From contig OZ241321.1 of NCBI GenBank assembly GCA_965199725.1, positions 1,426,001-1,490,000 on the forward strand: 64,000 bases of DNA, in the 5' to 3' direction. This document shows positions 37,603 through 45,323 of this stretch, one piece after another; position 1 is the first letter of the stretch; the number at the start of each line of letters is the position of its first letter. The position numbers and the translations under genes were made by a program. Below the pieces are notes generated by a model, which saw nothing but the letters and a program-made list of their open reading frames with translations, made no database searches and was not told the DNA's origin. Origin of the DNA: G965199725 sp965199725. Its GTDB lineage: Bacteria > Pseudomonadota > Gammaproteobacteria > Nitrosococcales > Methylophagaceae.

Positions 37603-38343
37603 CTATCTATCTTCGTGCCATATCATTGTTGCCATGCGACCAGTTTTGCTATTGCGTCGATAAGAGAAGAAACGCTGGCTATCAGTGGCGGTACAAAAAC
37701 TACCACCAAAAATTGCTGTTATCCCTACACTATGTAGACGCTGCTTTGCAAGCAAATAAATGTTAGCTAGATAACTATTGGCTGATGTTGCTTGAAATGC
37801 CAGACTTGCCTTTGACGAATGTTGGTAAAATACCTTATAAGTATCAGTACCAACTTCAAATTGGGACGGTCCAATGGCCGGCCCTAGCCATGCAATTATA
37901 TCTTGGCGTTTGCTAATAAATTCAGCGGCAGCTTTTTCAAGAATGCCCGCCGCCAACCCCCGCCACCCGGCATGAATAGCCGCTATAGTATTATCGTAAC
38001 GGTCGCACAGTAATATTGGCAAGCAGTCAGCAGTCATAATTGCGCATACATGGTTAGCTTGTCGACTAATAATGGCGTCCGCTTTGCATTTTTTGTGCCA
38101 ATCACTGCTATTGATGACATTTGTACCGTGCATTTGTTTTAGCCAACGAGGATATTCGGGCAAGGCGGTAAATTTAGCGATACGGCATCTGTTTTTATTA
38201 ACCAGATCGGGGTCATCGCCAACATCATCACTTAAATTGAGTGCGTCATAAGGTGGCGGACTTACCCCGCCAATACGGGTTGAACTAAATGCTTTTATGT
38301 TATTTGGTGCTGGCCATTCAGGAATGATGATAGCGCTAGACAT
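37603..38343 (-). CDS. pgeF: Multicopper-type laccase-domain protein PgeF (YfiH family)
   Basis: A 246-aa YfiH/LACC1-like protein. The Zn/Cu site is made from the Cys and His of IMTADCLPILLCD and AAIHAGWRGLAAGI. E. coli PgeF edits peptidoglycan precursors, and relatives act on purine nucleosides, so the exact activity is uncertain. It overlaps cysQ by 8 bp and precedes zip. Confidence 0.92.
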   Translation of the reverse strand: MSSAIIIPEWPAPNNIKAFSSTRIGGVSPPPYDALNLSDDVGDDPDLVNKNRCRIAKFTALPEYPRWLKQMHGTNVINSSDWHKKCKADAIISRQANHVCAIMTADCLPILLCDRYDNTIAAIHAGWRGLAAGILEKAAAEFISKRQDIIAWLGPAIGPSQFEVGTDTYKVFYQHSSKASLAFQATSANSYLANIYLLAKQRLHSVGITAIFGGSFCTATDSQRFFSYRRNSKTGRMATMIWHEDR

Positions 38344-39130
38344 GGGGTATGTTTAGATAAGTGCACCATTCGTTAAATAATTGCTCATCCAATGAAGCGA
38401 CAGTAGAGCAAGACGCTACTTCGTTGACAATAGGTTTTCCGCCTTCAAGTGTGCATACGTGTCCGCCAGCTTCACTGAGAATCAATACAGCGGCAGCATA
38501 ATCCCACAATTGCTGTTTTTTGTGTAAATAAAGGTGAGCACGACCACTTGCTATCCAGCACAGCTCCAAGGCAATTGATCCTAAATTGCGTTGCGATCCA
38601 TAAGGCAAATCAGTCACTAATTGCATAGCTAGGCTAGCAGGAAGTCGCTTGAAATCAATTAGGGCAGTGGCACGGTTTAGCGGTAAGCCGAAAGAACGTG
38701 CATGCAATGGCCTACCATTGAGCGTGGCCCCCTGATTTAACTGTGCGGAAAAACATTCTTCCCGAACAGGATCATACACAACACCCAAGGTAACTCGGCC
38801 ATTGTCAATGAGTGCTAATGATACTGAAAAACAGGGCAGCCCAGTGGCAAAATTACTACTGCCGTCAATAGGGTCAAGGCACCAGAGCAGTTTTTCCGAT
38901 GATAATAATTGCTGCTGCTGCTTTATTGGCATTTCTTCACCCAATAAAGTAATATCTGGCCAAATCTTCTGCAGATCACTGGTAAGCCTATTTTGCATTG
39001 CAATATCAGTGTCAGTGACAATGCTGCCATCAGCTTTATATTGGTATGTCGTGCTATTAAAGCGAGGTAATATTTCTGCTTTACTTGCAGTAATAACAAT
39101 ATCTCTAAGTTGCGTCAGGTTAACGTCCAT
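38336..39130 (-). CDS. cysQ: 3'(2'),5'-bisphosphate nucleotidase CysQ
   Basis: A 264-aa inositol monophosphatase superfamily enzyme. The metal site is seen as GEE in LLGEEMPI, DPIDGSSNFATGLP, and WDYAAAVLILSEAGGH near the C-terminus. CysQ removes the 3'-phosphate from PAP, the by-product of sulfate assimilation; SuhB-type inositol monophosphatase is the alternative, but the DPIDGSSNF form fits CysQ. It is first of the long minus-strand run and divergent from rsmE. Confidence 0.87.
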   Translation of the reverse strand: MDVNLTQLRDIVITASKAEILPRFNSTTYQYKADGSIVTDTDIAMQNRLTSDLQKIWPDITLLGEEMPIKQQQQLLSSEKLLWCLDPIDGSSNFATGLPCFSVSLALIDNGRVTLGVVYDPVREECFSAQLNQGATLNGRPLHARSFGLPLNRATALIDFKRLPASLAMQLVTDLPYGSQRNLGSIALELCWIASGRAHLYLHKKQQLWDYAAAVLILSEAGGHVCTLEGGKPIVNEVASCSTVASLDEQLFNEWCTYLNIPHV

Positions 39131-39213
39131 CAGGGTAATTATAGTCTTATTATGCCAGCGTTGACTAATTCACTGTAAACTAATGGTATGACCATCAAAT
39201 AAATTAGGAAGAT

Positions 39214-39942
39214 ATGACTATTTCCAGATTTTATTGTTCTGAGCTTGGTGCTACTGGTGATTTGATTGAGCTGTCACCATCAGTTCATCATCATGTAATC
39301 CATGTGCTCCGGCTAAAACAAGGTACACTGTTGCAGCTTTTTGATGGTCAAGGCATGGAGTATGAGGCTGTATTGACAGAAACCACTAGGCGACGTTCAA
39401 AAGTTATATTGGGTGCGCCTGTCAATCACTATTGTGAATCGCCGCTCAATATCAAGTTGTTGCAGGCAATTTGCCGAGGTGATCGTATGGATTATGCCTT
39501 GCAAAAAGCGATAGAGCTTGGTGTGAATACCATCATACCGGTGATAACAGCGCGCTGTAATATCCGTTATTCAAAACAATATGCTGATAGACGATTAATC
39601 CATTGGCGAGGCATTATTATCAGCGCATGCGAGCAAAGTGGGCGCAATATATTGCCTGAGCTGACTAATATCATGACATTGTATGAGGCGTTCGTGAATA
39701 ATACAGCAGCATGTCGTCTGCTGCTAACACCACATGCACAAACAGACTTCTCTGCTGTCAGACAGGAAAACAGTATTACATTACTGATTGGTCCTGAAGG
39801 TGGTTTGAGTGAATCAGAGATTGAGCAGGCCATTATGTTTAACTATAAATCAGTCAGGCTTGGTCCGAGGGTGTTACGGACAGAAACAGCAACTGTCGCT
39901 GCATTGACAGCAATACAAACATTATGGGGAGATTTACGATGA
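39214..39942 (+). CDS. rsmE: 16S rRNA (uracil1498-N3)-methyltransferase RsmE
   Basis: A 242-aa SPOUT-class methyltransferase that methylates N3 of U1498 of 16S rRNA. The N-terminal PUA-like part has RFYCSELGATGDLIELSPSVHHHVIHVLRL. The C-terminal knot has LLIGPEGGLSESEIEQA and LGPRVLRTETATVAAL, binding SAM. It starts a plus-strand run and ends in the ATGA that begins the 23-codon open frame at 39939. Confidence 0.95.
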   Translation: MTISRFYCSELGATGDLIELSPSVHHHVIHVLRLKQGTLLQLFDGQGMEYEAVLTETTRRRSKVILGAPVNHYCESPLNIKLLQAICRGDRMDYALQKAIELGVNTIIPVITARCNIRYSKQYADRRLIHWRGIIISACEQSGRNILPELTNIMTLYEAFVNNTAACRLLLTPHAQTDFSAVRQENSITLLIGPEGGLSESEIEQAIMFNYKSVRLGPRVLRTETATVAALTAIQTLWGDLR

Positions 39943-40010
39943 TAGCTGATGGTCCTATGTCACTATTTTGGTTTTTGCTGTTACTTATGACGGTCTATGC
40001 AGTTAAATGA
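39939..40010 (+). CDS. 23-residue single-span membrane microprotein between rsmE and prmC
   Basis: A 24-codon reading frame that starts inside the rsmE stop (ATGA at 39939-39942) and ends inside the prmC start (ATGA at 40007-40010), so it is coupled on both sides. The peptide begins MIADGPM, followed by the hydrophobic core SLFWFLLLLMTVYAV and a final Lys: a short extracytoplasmic or cytoplasmic head and one membrane-spanning helix. Without it the rsmE and prmC genes would be separated by 64 bp with no other feature. I do not recognise it, and expression is unproven. Confidence 0.5.
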   Translation: MIADGPMSLFWFLLLLMTVYAVK

Positions 40011-40837
40011 ATATTGTTGAAGCGCTGCATTACGGGGAGTCATTATTGACAGTAGCAGATAGTCCACAACTGGACAGTCAACATCTGCTTTGCCATGTGC
40101 TGGGTTGCCGCCCCACATATTTGCATACATGGCCGGATAAAATCATGACCGATGAGCAGCAGGCAGGGTTTAAACAATTGATTGCACAGCGTAAGAAAGG
40201 CCAACCTGTGGCATATTTGGTTGGTCAGTGTGGTTTCTGGACGTTGGACCTCAAAGTTACTGCAGATACCTTGATTCCTCGGCCAGATACTGAATTATTA
40301 GTTTCGTTGGCATTGGAAAAAATGCAGCCTGACATGATAGTGGCCGATTTAGGAACAGGTAGCGGTGCTGTTGCTTTGGCAATAGCGGCAGAGCGTCCGA
40401 TGAATAACGTTTTTGCTATGGATTGTTGCCTGCAAGCTATCAATGTTGCTCAGTATAATGCTGAATATAACCATATTGCTAATGTAATATTCTGGCAAGG
40501 CAATTGGCTTAGCGCTGTCAGGGATAATGGTATTGATATGGTAGTCAGTAATCCACCTTATATCAAAGAAGGCGATTGGCATTTATCGCAAGGCGATGTC
40601 CGTTTCGAACCTTTAGGCGCGTTAGCTTCAGGCACTGATGGCTTGATGGATATTCGCCGCATTATCAAACAAGCACGGCGCTGTTTAAAACCATCTGGCT
40701 GGCTGTTAATTGAGCATGGCTATCAGCAAGCAGATGCAGTGCAGGCGGCGTTTGTTGAAAGTGGTTTTATTGCTGTTAAGTCATATCAGGATTTTGGTGG
40801 CAACGACCGGGTAGTTGCTGGACAATTAACTGTATAA
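40007..40837 (+). CDS. prmC: Peptide chain release factor N5-glutamine methyltransferase PrmC
   Basis: A 276-aa SAM-dependent enzyme that methylates the GGQ glutamine of release factors RF1 and RF2. The N-terminal helical part precedes PRPDTELLVSLALE, SAM motif I VADLGTGSGAVALAIAAERP, and the catalytic VVSNPPYI. The ATG at 40007 lies in the ATGA overlap with the microprotein frame. No prfA gene is next to it; it stands with rsmE and moeB. Confidence 0.96.
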   Translation: MNIVEALHYGESLLTVADSPQLDSQHLLCHVLGCRPTYLHTWPDKIMTDEQQAGFKQLIAQRKKGQPVAYLVGQCGFWTLDLKVTADTLIPRPDTELLVSLALEKMQPDMIVADLGTGSGAVALAIAAERPMNNVFAMDCCLQAINVAQYNAEYNHIANVIFWQGNWLSAVRDNGIDMVVSNPPYIKEGDWHLSQGDVRFEPLGALASGTDGLMDIRRIIKQARRCLKPSGWLLIEHGYQQADAVQAAFVESGFIAVKSYQDFGGNDRVVAGQLTV

Positions 40838-40863
40838 TTACAGGGTGCTTGTTGGAAGGAATA

Positions 40864-41631
40864 ATGATGAAAGATGAACAATTATTACGTTACAGCCGGC
40901 ATATTCTGTTGCCCCAGATAGATGTTGCTGGTCAGCAAGCTTTATTAAGCAGTCATGTTCTGGTTGTCGGTCTGGGCGGCTTAGGATCGCCAGTAGCGTT
41001 ATACTTGACCGCTGCCGGTATTGGTCATCTGACGTTGGTGGATGATGACAAGGTTGAATTGTCTAATTTGCCGAGGCAGATTTTATATGGCGAACATGAT
41101 ATTGGCAACTGCAAAGCGACATCAGCGGCAGCAAAATTGCACACATTAAATAGCGATTGTCAGATTGATGTTCACACAACGCGATTAACGGGTAATGCGT
41201 TATATGAAGACATTGTCAGTGCTGATGTGGTAGTTGATTGCAGCGATAATTTTGCTACCCGTTTTTTACTAAACGAGGCGACACAGGCATTGCATAAACC
41301 GCTTGTATCAGGTGCAGCTATTCGTCTGGAAGGACAAGTTACAGTTTATGATGCCCGAGAAACAGAAAACGCTTGTTACCGTTGTATTTATCAGGATACT
41401 GGCGAGATAGAGCAGACATGTTCGGAGACTGGGGTAATATCACCCCTTTTGGGTATTATTGGTAGCATACAGGCTGTTGAAACAGTAAAAATTTTGACAG
41501 GCATCGGTGAAACATTGGCAGGTAGATTAATGGTGTTAGATGCCTCATCTATGTCTTGGCGTACTATTACATTGCGGCAAAATCCGGATTGTCCTGTCTG
41601 TAACAGGGCAACAATAAAGTCAATAAAATGA
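40864..41631 (+). CDS. moeB: MoeB/ThiF-type adenylyltransferase
   Basis: A 255-aa E1-like enzyme that adenylates the C-terminus of a sulfur carrier (MoaD or ThiS). It starts MMKDEQLLRYSRHILLPQIDV, with VVGLGGLGSPVALYLTAAG binding ATP, the Arg finger region NLPRQILY, and zinc cysteines in CYRCIY and CPVC. The two adjacent ATGs at 40864 and 40867 follow a GGAAGGA site; either could serve. MoeB and ThiF cannot be fully separated by motif, but the N-terminus matches MoeB. Its stop overlaps the pmbA start by 4 bp. Confidence 0.9.
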   Translation: MMKDEQLLRYSRHILLPQIDVAGQQALLSSHVLVVGLGGLGSPVALYLTAAGIGHLTLVDDDKVELSNLPRQILYGEHDIGNCKATSAAAKLHTLNSDCQIDVHTTRLTGNALYEDIVSADVVVDCSDNFATRFLLNEATQALHKPLVSGAAIRLEGQVTVYDARETENACYRCIYQDTGEIEQTCSETGVISPLLGIIGSIQAVETVKILTGIGETLAGRLMVLDASSMSWRTITLRQNPDCPVCNRATIKSIK

Positions 41632-42956
41632 GTGAAACGGTAAATAATAAATCATTAGAATACGCTGTTGAAATCGCATTGCAACGTGCCAGATCGCTTG
41701 GCGCAAGTGAAGCTGAAGCATTAGCAAATCATAGTAAAGGTCTATCTGTTACCGTAAGGCAGGGCGATACTGAAATTATAGAGCATAATAATGATAAAAG
41801 CTTGGCAGTGACAGTGTATTTTGGTCACAGCAAGGGATCGGTGAGCACCTCAAATCTTACGATGAATGCCATTATTGACGGGGTTAAGGTAGCTTGCGAT
41901 ATTGCTAAGAATACTGAGGAAGATCACTCTTTAGGGTTAGCGGATAAAGCGTTGATGGCAACACGTTTACCGGAATTATCTTTGTTTCATCAATGTGATA
42001 CAGATATTGATCGCTCAGTTTCCTTAGCTTGTGCCTGCGAACAAGCAGGTTTCGCTGTTGACAGGGGGATAACCAATTCAGAAGGTGCAGCTTTTTCCAG
42101 CCATCAGGGTGCGCGCGTTTATGCTAACTCCCATGGTTTCGTCGGCAGTATAGCCGGCACCACTTATAGCCTGTCCTGCACGTTGATTGCTAATGATGAA
42201 AAAGGCATGCAGCGTGATTATTGGTACGATATTGCTAGAGATGTCAATGATTTAGCATCAGCGGCAACTATTGGTCAGCACGCAGCACACAATGTTTTAC
42301 GTCGCTGCAATCCGAAAGCAGTAACAGCAGGTTCCTATCCTATTATTTTTGCAGCAGCGATTGCGCCTCACATTTTCAAACAATTAATTAACGCTATCTG
42401 TGGTAGCGCGCTGTATCGTAATGCATCTTTTCTACTTGATCATCTTGGTGAGAAAATTTTTCCTGATTTTATCCATATTCATGAGCAGCCACATTTATTG
42501 AAAGGATTAGGTAGTGCTGCTTTTGATGCTGAGGGCGTAGCAACCAGAGCTCATGATATTGTGCTTGATGGCGTATTGCAGAGCTATGTACTAGATAGCT
42601 ATTCAGCACGAAAATTAGCGATGAAAACTACTGCTAATGCTGGTGGTGTACATAATCTGACTATTGATAGTGGAAAGCTCGGCTTTGACAGCCTGATCAA
42701 ACAAATGAATAGTGGTATCTTGGTCACAGAAACTATGGGCATGGGGACTAATATCGTAACTGGCGATTATTCACAGGGAGCAAGTGGGTTTTGGGTAGAA
42801 AATGGCACGATCCAACATCCGATTGATGGCTTTACCATTGCTGGCAATCTGGCAGATATGTTCAGCGGTATTCAAGCGATAGCCAATGATATTGATACCC
42901 GCGGCAATATTCGCACAGGGTCAGTGTTGATTGATAGTATGCAGGTAGCGGGCTAG
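41628..42956 (+). CDS. pmbA: Metalloprotease subunit PmbA/TldE
   Basis: A 442-aa TldD/TldE family protein, the non-catalytic partner (TldE) that forms the protease complex with TldD. It has SEAEALANHSKGLSVTVRQGDTE, the middle block GSALYRNASFLLDHLG and the C-terminal MGMGTNIVTGDYSQGASGFWVENG. In E. coli the complex matures microcin B17 and handles CcdA; its housekeeping role is unclear. tldD is not in the window. Coupled to moeB by ATGA and last of the rsmE run. Confidence 0.95.
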   Translation: MSETVNNKSLEYAVEIALQRARSLGASEAEALANHSKGLSVTVRQGDTEIIEHNNDKSLAVTVYFGHSKGSVSTSNLTMNAIIDGVKVACDIAKNTEEDHSLGLADKALMATRLPELSLFHQCDTDIDRSVSLACACEQAGFAVDRGITNSEGAAFSSHQGARVYANSHGFVGSIAGTTYSLSCTLIANDEKGMQRDYWYDIARDVNDLASAATIGQHAAHNVLRRCNPKAVTAGSYPIIFAAAIAPHIFKQLINAICGSALYRNASFLLDHLGEKIFPDFIHIHEQPHLLKGLGSAAFDAEGVATRAHDIVLDGVLQSYVLDSYSARKLAMKTTANAGGVHNLTIDSGKLGFDSLIKQMNSGILVTETMGMGTNIVTGDYSQGASGFWVENGTIQHPIDGFTIAGNLADMFSGIQAIANDIDTRGNIRTGSVLIDSMQVAG

Positions 42957-42964
42957 TATGCTTG

Positions 42965-43048
42965 GTAGTCAGTAGTCAGTAGTCAGTAGTCAGTAGTCAG
43001 TAGTCAGTAGTCAGTAGTCAGTAGTCAGTAATCAGTAGTCAGTAGCCA
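42965..43048 (+). repeat. Tandem repeat, 12 units of the heptamer GTAGTCA
   Basis: Twelve consecutive 7-bp units fill 84 bp between the pmbA stop and the ribF stop. Ten are GTAGTCA exactly; the tenth is GTAATCA and the twelfth GTAGCCA. The two convergent genes end on either side, so no coding sequence is involved. The array ends 1 bp from the ribF stop codon. Confidence 0.95.
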
Positions 43049-43049
43049 A

Positions 43050-43985
43050 TTAATATCCATTAGCAAAATAGTAACGTGCCTGTTCGCTGTCTTTTTTGAT
43101 CTGTTCCGTCAATGCAGCAAGGTTAGCAAATTTTTGTTCATCTCGCAATTTATGCAAAAAATGTACCTGCACGCGTTCACCGTAAATATTGCGATCAAAA
43201 TCAAATAAATGTACTTCCAGCAATGTATTATCAGTGCTTATTGTTGGTCTTAAACCAACATTAGCCACTCCTTGAACTGGTTCACCTTCAATGCCAAACA
43301 ATTGCACAGCATATACACCGCTTAGAGGTACATTGTATCTATGCAGATGAATATTAGCTGTTGGGAAACCTATTGATCTGCCGCGTTTATCGCCGTGTGC
43401 TACTCGTCCGCTGATGCGATAGGGTCGTCCAAGTAATTTTTCAGCAAGCATCAGGTTGCCCGACTTTAATGCCTGACGGATTCGTGTGCTGCTTACCCGT
43501 ATTTTATCAACACTAAATGTATGCATGTTTACAACATGAAAACCGTATATACTCCCTGCTTGTTTAAGCATGGCAAGATTACCTTGTCGTGCTTTACCAA
43601 ATTTAAAGTCATCACCCACTACCAGGTATTTTATGTTGAGTCCTATTACCAGTAGATGCTGAATAAAATCCTCTGCTGACATATTGGACAGTTTTTTATT
43701 AAATGGCAGTACACATAGTGTGTCAATTGAATAGCTTTTCAGTGCCTCTGCTTTTTCGCGAAAACGGTTAAGGCGTGCTGGTGCTTTATCTGAGGCAAAA
43801 AATTCATTTGGTTGCGGCTCGAACATAATGATAACAACAGGCAACCCGAGAGTGCTACCTTTCATTGCCAGTTGATTAATTACTGCCTGGTGACCTAAAT
43901 GTACACCATCAAAGTTACCAATAGTAGCAACGCAGGATACAGGGTTTTTTGCCAGATTATGTAAGCCACGAATAATTGTTTTCAT
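43050..43985 (-). CDS. ribF: Bifunctional riboflavin kinase/FMN adenylyltransferase RibF
   Basis: A 311-aa enzyme that turns riboflavin into FMN and then FAD. The adenylyltransferase half has IGNFDGVHLGHQAVI and VSSTRIRQALKSGNL. The kinase half has GDKRGRSIGFPTANIHL and the C-terminal VHFLHKLRDEQKF. I chose the ATG at 43985 (start MKTIIRGLHNLAK), as in the family, over a TTG nine bases upstream. It is convergent with pmbA and divergent from xseB. Confidence 0.95.
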   Translation of the reverse strand: MKTIIRGLHNLAKNPVSCVATIGNFDGVHLGHQAVINQLAMKGSTLGLPVVIIMFEPQPNEFFASDKAPARLNRFREKAEALKSYSIDTLCVLPFNKKLSNMSAEDFIQHLLVIGLNIKYLVVGDDFKFGKARQGNLAMLKQAGSIYGFHVVNMHTFSVDKIRVSSTRIRQALKSGNLMLAEKLLGRPYRISGRVAHGDKRGRSIGFPTANIHLHRYNVPLSGVYAVQLFGIEGEPVQGVANVGLRPTISTDNTLLEVHLFDFDRNIYGERVQVHFLHKLRDEQKFANLAALTEQIKKDSEQARYYFANGY

Positions 43986-44121
43986 AAGCAACAATTATTT
44001 TATCTTAAAGCATCAACAGCGTAACGGTTAAATAAAAAATAATTCAGCAATAAGTTAATGCGCATAGCAAATAAAATTGTTAATTCGTCCCTATATTTAT
44101 GTTTACAATTAGACAATCAGG

Positions 44122-44127
44122 TATAAT
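44122..44127 (+). promoter_or_regulatory. Possible -10 box for the xseB operon
   Basis: A perfect TATAAT at 44122-44127 lies 32 bp before the xseB GTG. The only -35-like box, TTTACA at 44102, is just 14 bp away, so the promoter is only tentatively placed. The 173-bp gap upstream of xseB holds nothing else that I can support. Confidence 0.35.
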
Positions 44128-44158
44128 CTTTAATTAATTTACAGGGCTGGAGACTAGC

Positions 44159-44398
44159 GTGGCAAGAGCAAAAAAGGCAGGTTATGAAGCAGCGGTGACT
44201 CAATTGGAATCATTGGTCAAGCAGCTTGAACAAGGCGATATTACCCTCGAAGAATCACTTAGTCTTTACGAAAAAGGTGTGTTGTTAACTCGTGATTGTC
44301 AGAAATCTCTACAAGCGGCTGAACAAAAGGTACGTATGTTACTAAAGCAAGATGGTCAGCAGGAAGAGTTGATAGATTTTAGTGATCGTGGGTCTTAA
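44159..44398 (+). CDS. xseB: Exodeoxyribonuclease VII small subunit XseB
   Basis: A 79-aa coiled-coil subunit of exonuclease VII. It has GYEAAVTQLESLVKQLEQGDITLEESLSLYEKG, the family core. It starts with a GTG behind GGCTGGAGA. The xseB-ispA-dxs order is conserved in many gammaproteobacteria and is seen here with gaps of 3 and 16 bp. xseA is not in the window. Confidence 0.95.
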   Translation: MARAKKAGYEAAVTQLESLVKQLEQGDITLEESLSLYEKGVLLTRDCQKSLQAAEQKVRMLLKQDGQQEELIDFSDRGS

Positions 44399-44401
44399 CT
44401 T

Positions 44402-45307
44402 GTGACTGCCAGCTTTATTCTTGTTGATTGGATGAATCAGCATAAGGCTCGAGTTGAGAATGTACTCGCCAGCAGAATACCGAATACAGGCAACAAAAGT
44501 GACGGTACATCAACACAACTTATTGACGCTATGCGCTACGCCACTCTAAATGGTGGCAAGCGTTTGCGTGCTTTGCTTGCTTATGCAGCAGGTGAAGCGT
44601 TACATGCTGATTTGTCTTTACTTGATATACCAGCTAGTGCTGTGGAAATGGTCCATGCCTATTCATTAGTGCATGATGATATGCCAATAATAGATGACGA
44701 TGATCTTCGCCGTGATCTGCCTGCCTGCCACAAAGCGTATAATGAGGCAACAGCATTATTGGTTGGTGATGCCTTACAAAGTTTGGCATTTGAAACGCTA
44801 TGTGATGATGCACTTTCTTATTATCAGACAAGAAAAATGGTAAAAATACTGGCGTACCAATCGGGTTTAGCCGGTATGGTGGGTGGTCAGGCAATTGATA
44901 TTGAATCTGTAAGCAAATCGTTCACTATTTCTGCGTTACAGGATATGTATACACTCAAAACGGGTGCTTTAATTCGTGCCAGTGTTAGTTTGGGTGCGTT
45001 AGCATCAGAATCGGTGGAGGAAGCTACTTTGGTTGAATTAGATATTTACGCCTGTTGTATTGGTCTTGCCTTCCAAATCTATGATGATATTCTGGATGTT
45101 GTTGCTGATACTGACACGTTAGGGGAAATGCAAGGGGCAAATATTGCGTTAAATAAGCCAACCTATCCCGCGCTATTGGGCATAGATAATGCCAGAAAAA
45201 AAGCAGAAGATTTGATTGCACAGGCGTTGACTGCATTACATAATATACCTTATGACACACAAATTCTTGCTGAACTAGCACGATTTGTTGTGCAAAGATC
45301 TCACTAA
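44402..45307 (+). CDS. ispA: Farnesyl diphosphate synthase IspA (polyprenyl synthetase)
   Basis: A 301-aa polyprenyl synthetase that condenses IPP with DMAPP/GPP to FPP. The first aspartate motif is LVHDDMPIIDDDDLRRD and the second is FQIYDDILDVV. KPTYPALLG near the C-terminus is also typical. The residue after DDDDLRR is Asp where Gly is usual; I do not know what this does. The GTG at 44402 starts the protein 3 bp after xseB. Confidence 0.94.
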   Translation: MTASFILVDWMNQHKARVENVLASRIPNTGNKSDGTSTQLIDAMRYATLNGGKRLRALLAYAAGEALHADLSLLDIPASAVEMVHAYSLVHDDMPIIDDDDLRRDLPACHKAYNEATALLVGDALQSLAFETLCDDALSYYQTRKMVKILAYQSGLAGMVGGQAIDIESVSKSFTISALQDMYTLKTGALIRASVSLGALASESVEEATLVELDIYACCIGLAFQIYDDILDVVADTDTLGEMQGANIALNKPTYPALLGIDNARKKAEDLIAQALTALHNIPYDTQILAELARFVVQRSH

Positions 45308-45323
45308 TTTTAAATCATAAGAA

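Noticed and set aside
42965..43048. Heptamer array as a CRISPR array
   Set aside because: Units are 7 bp with no spacers, so it is a simple tandem repeat.
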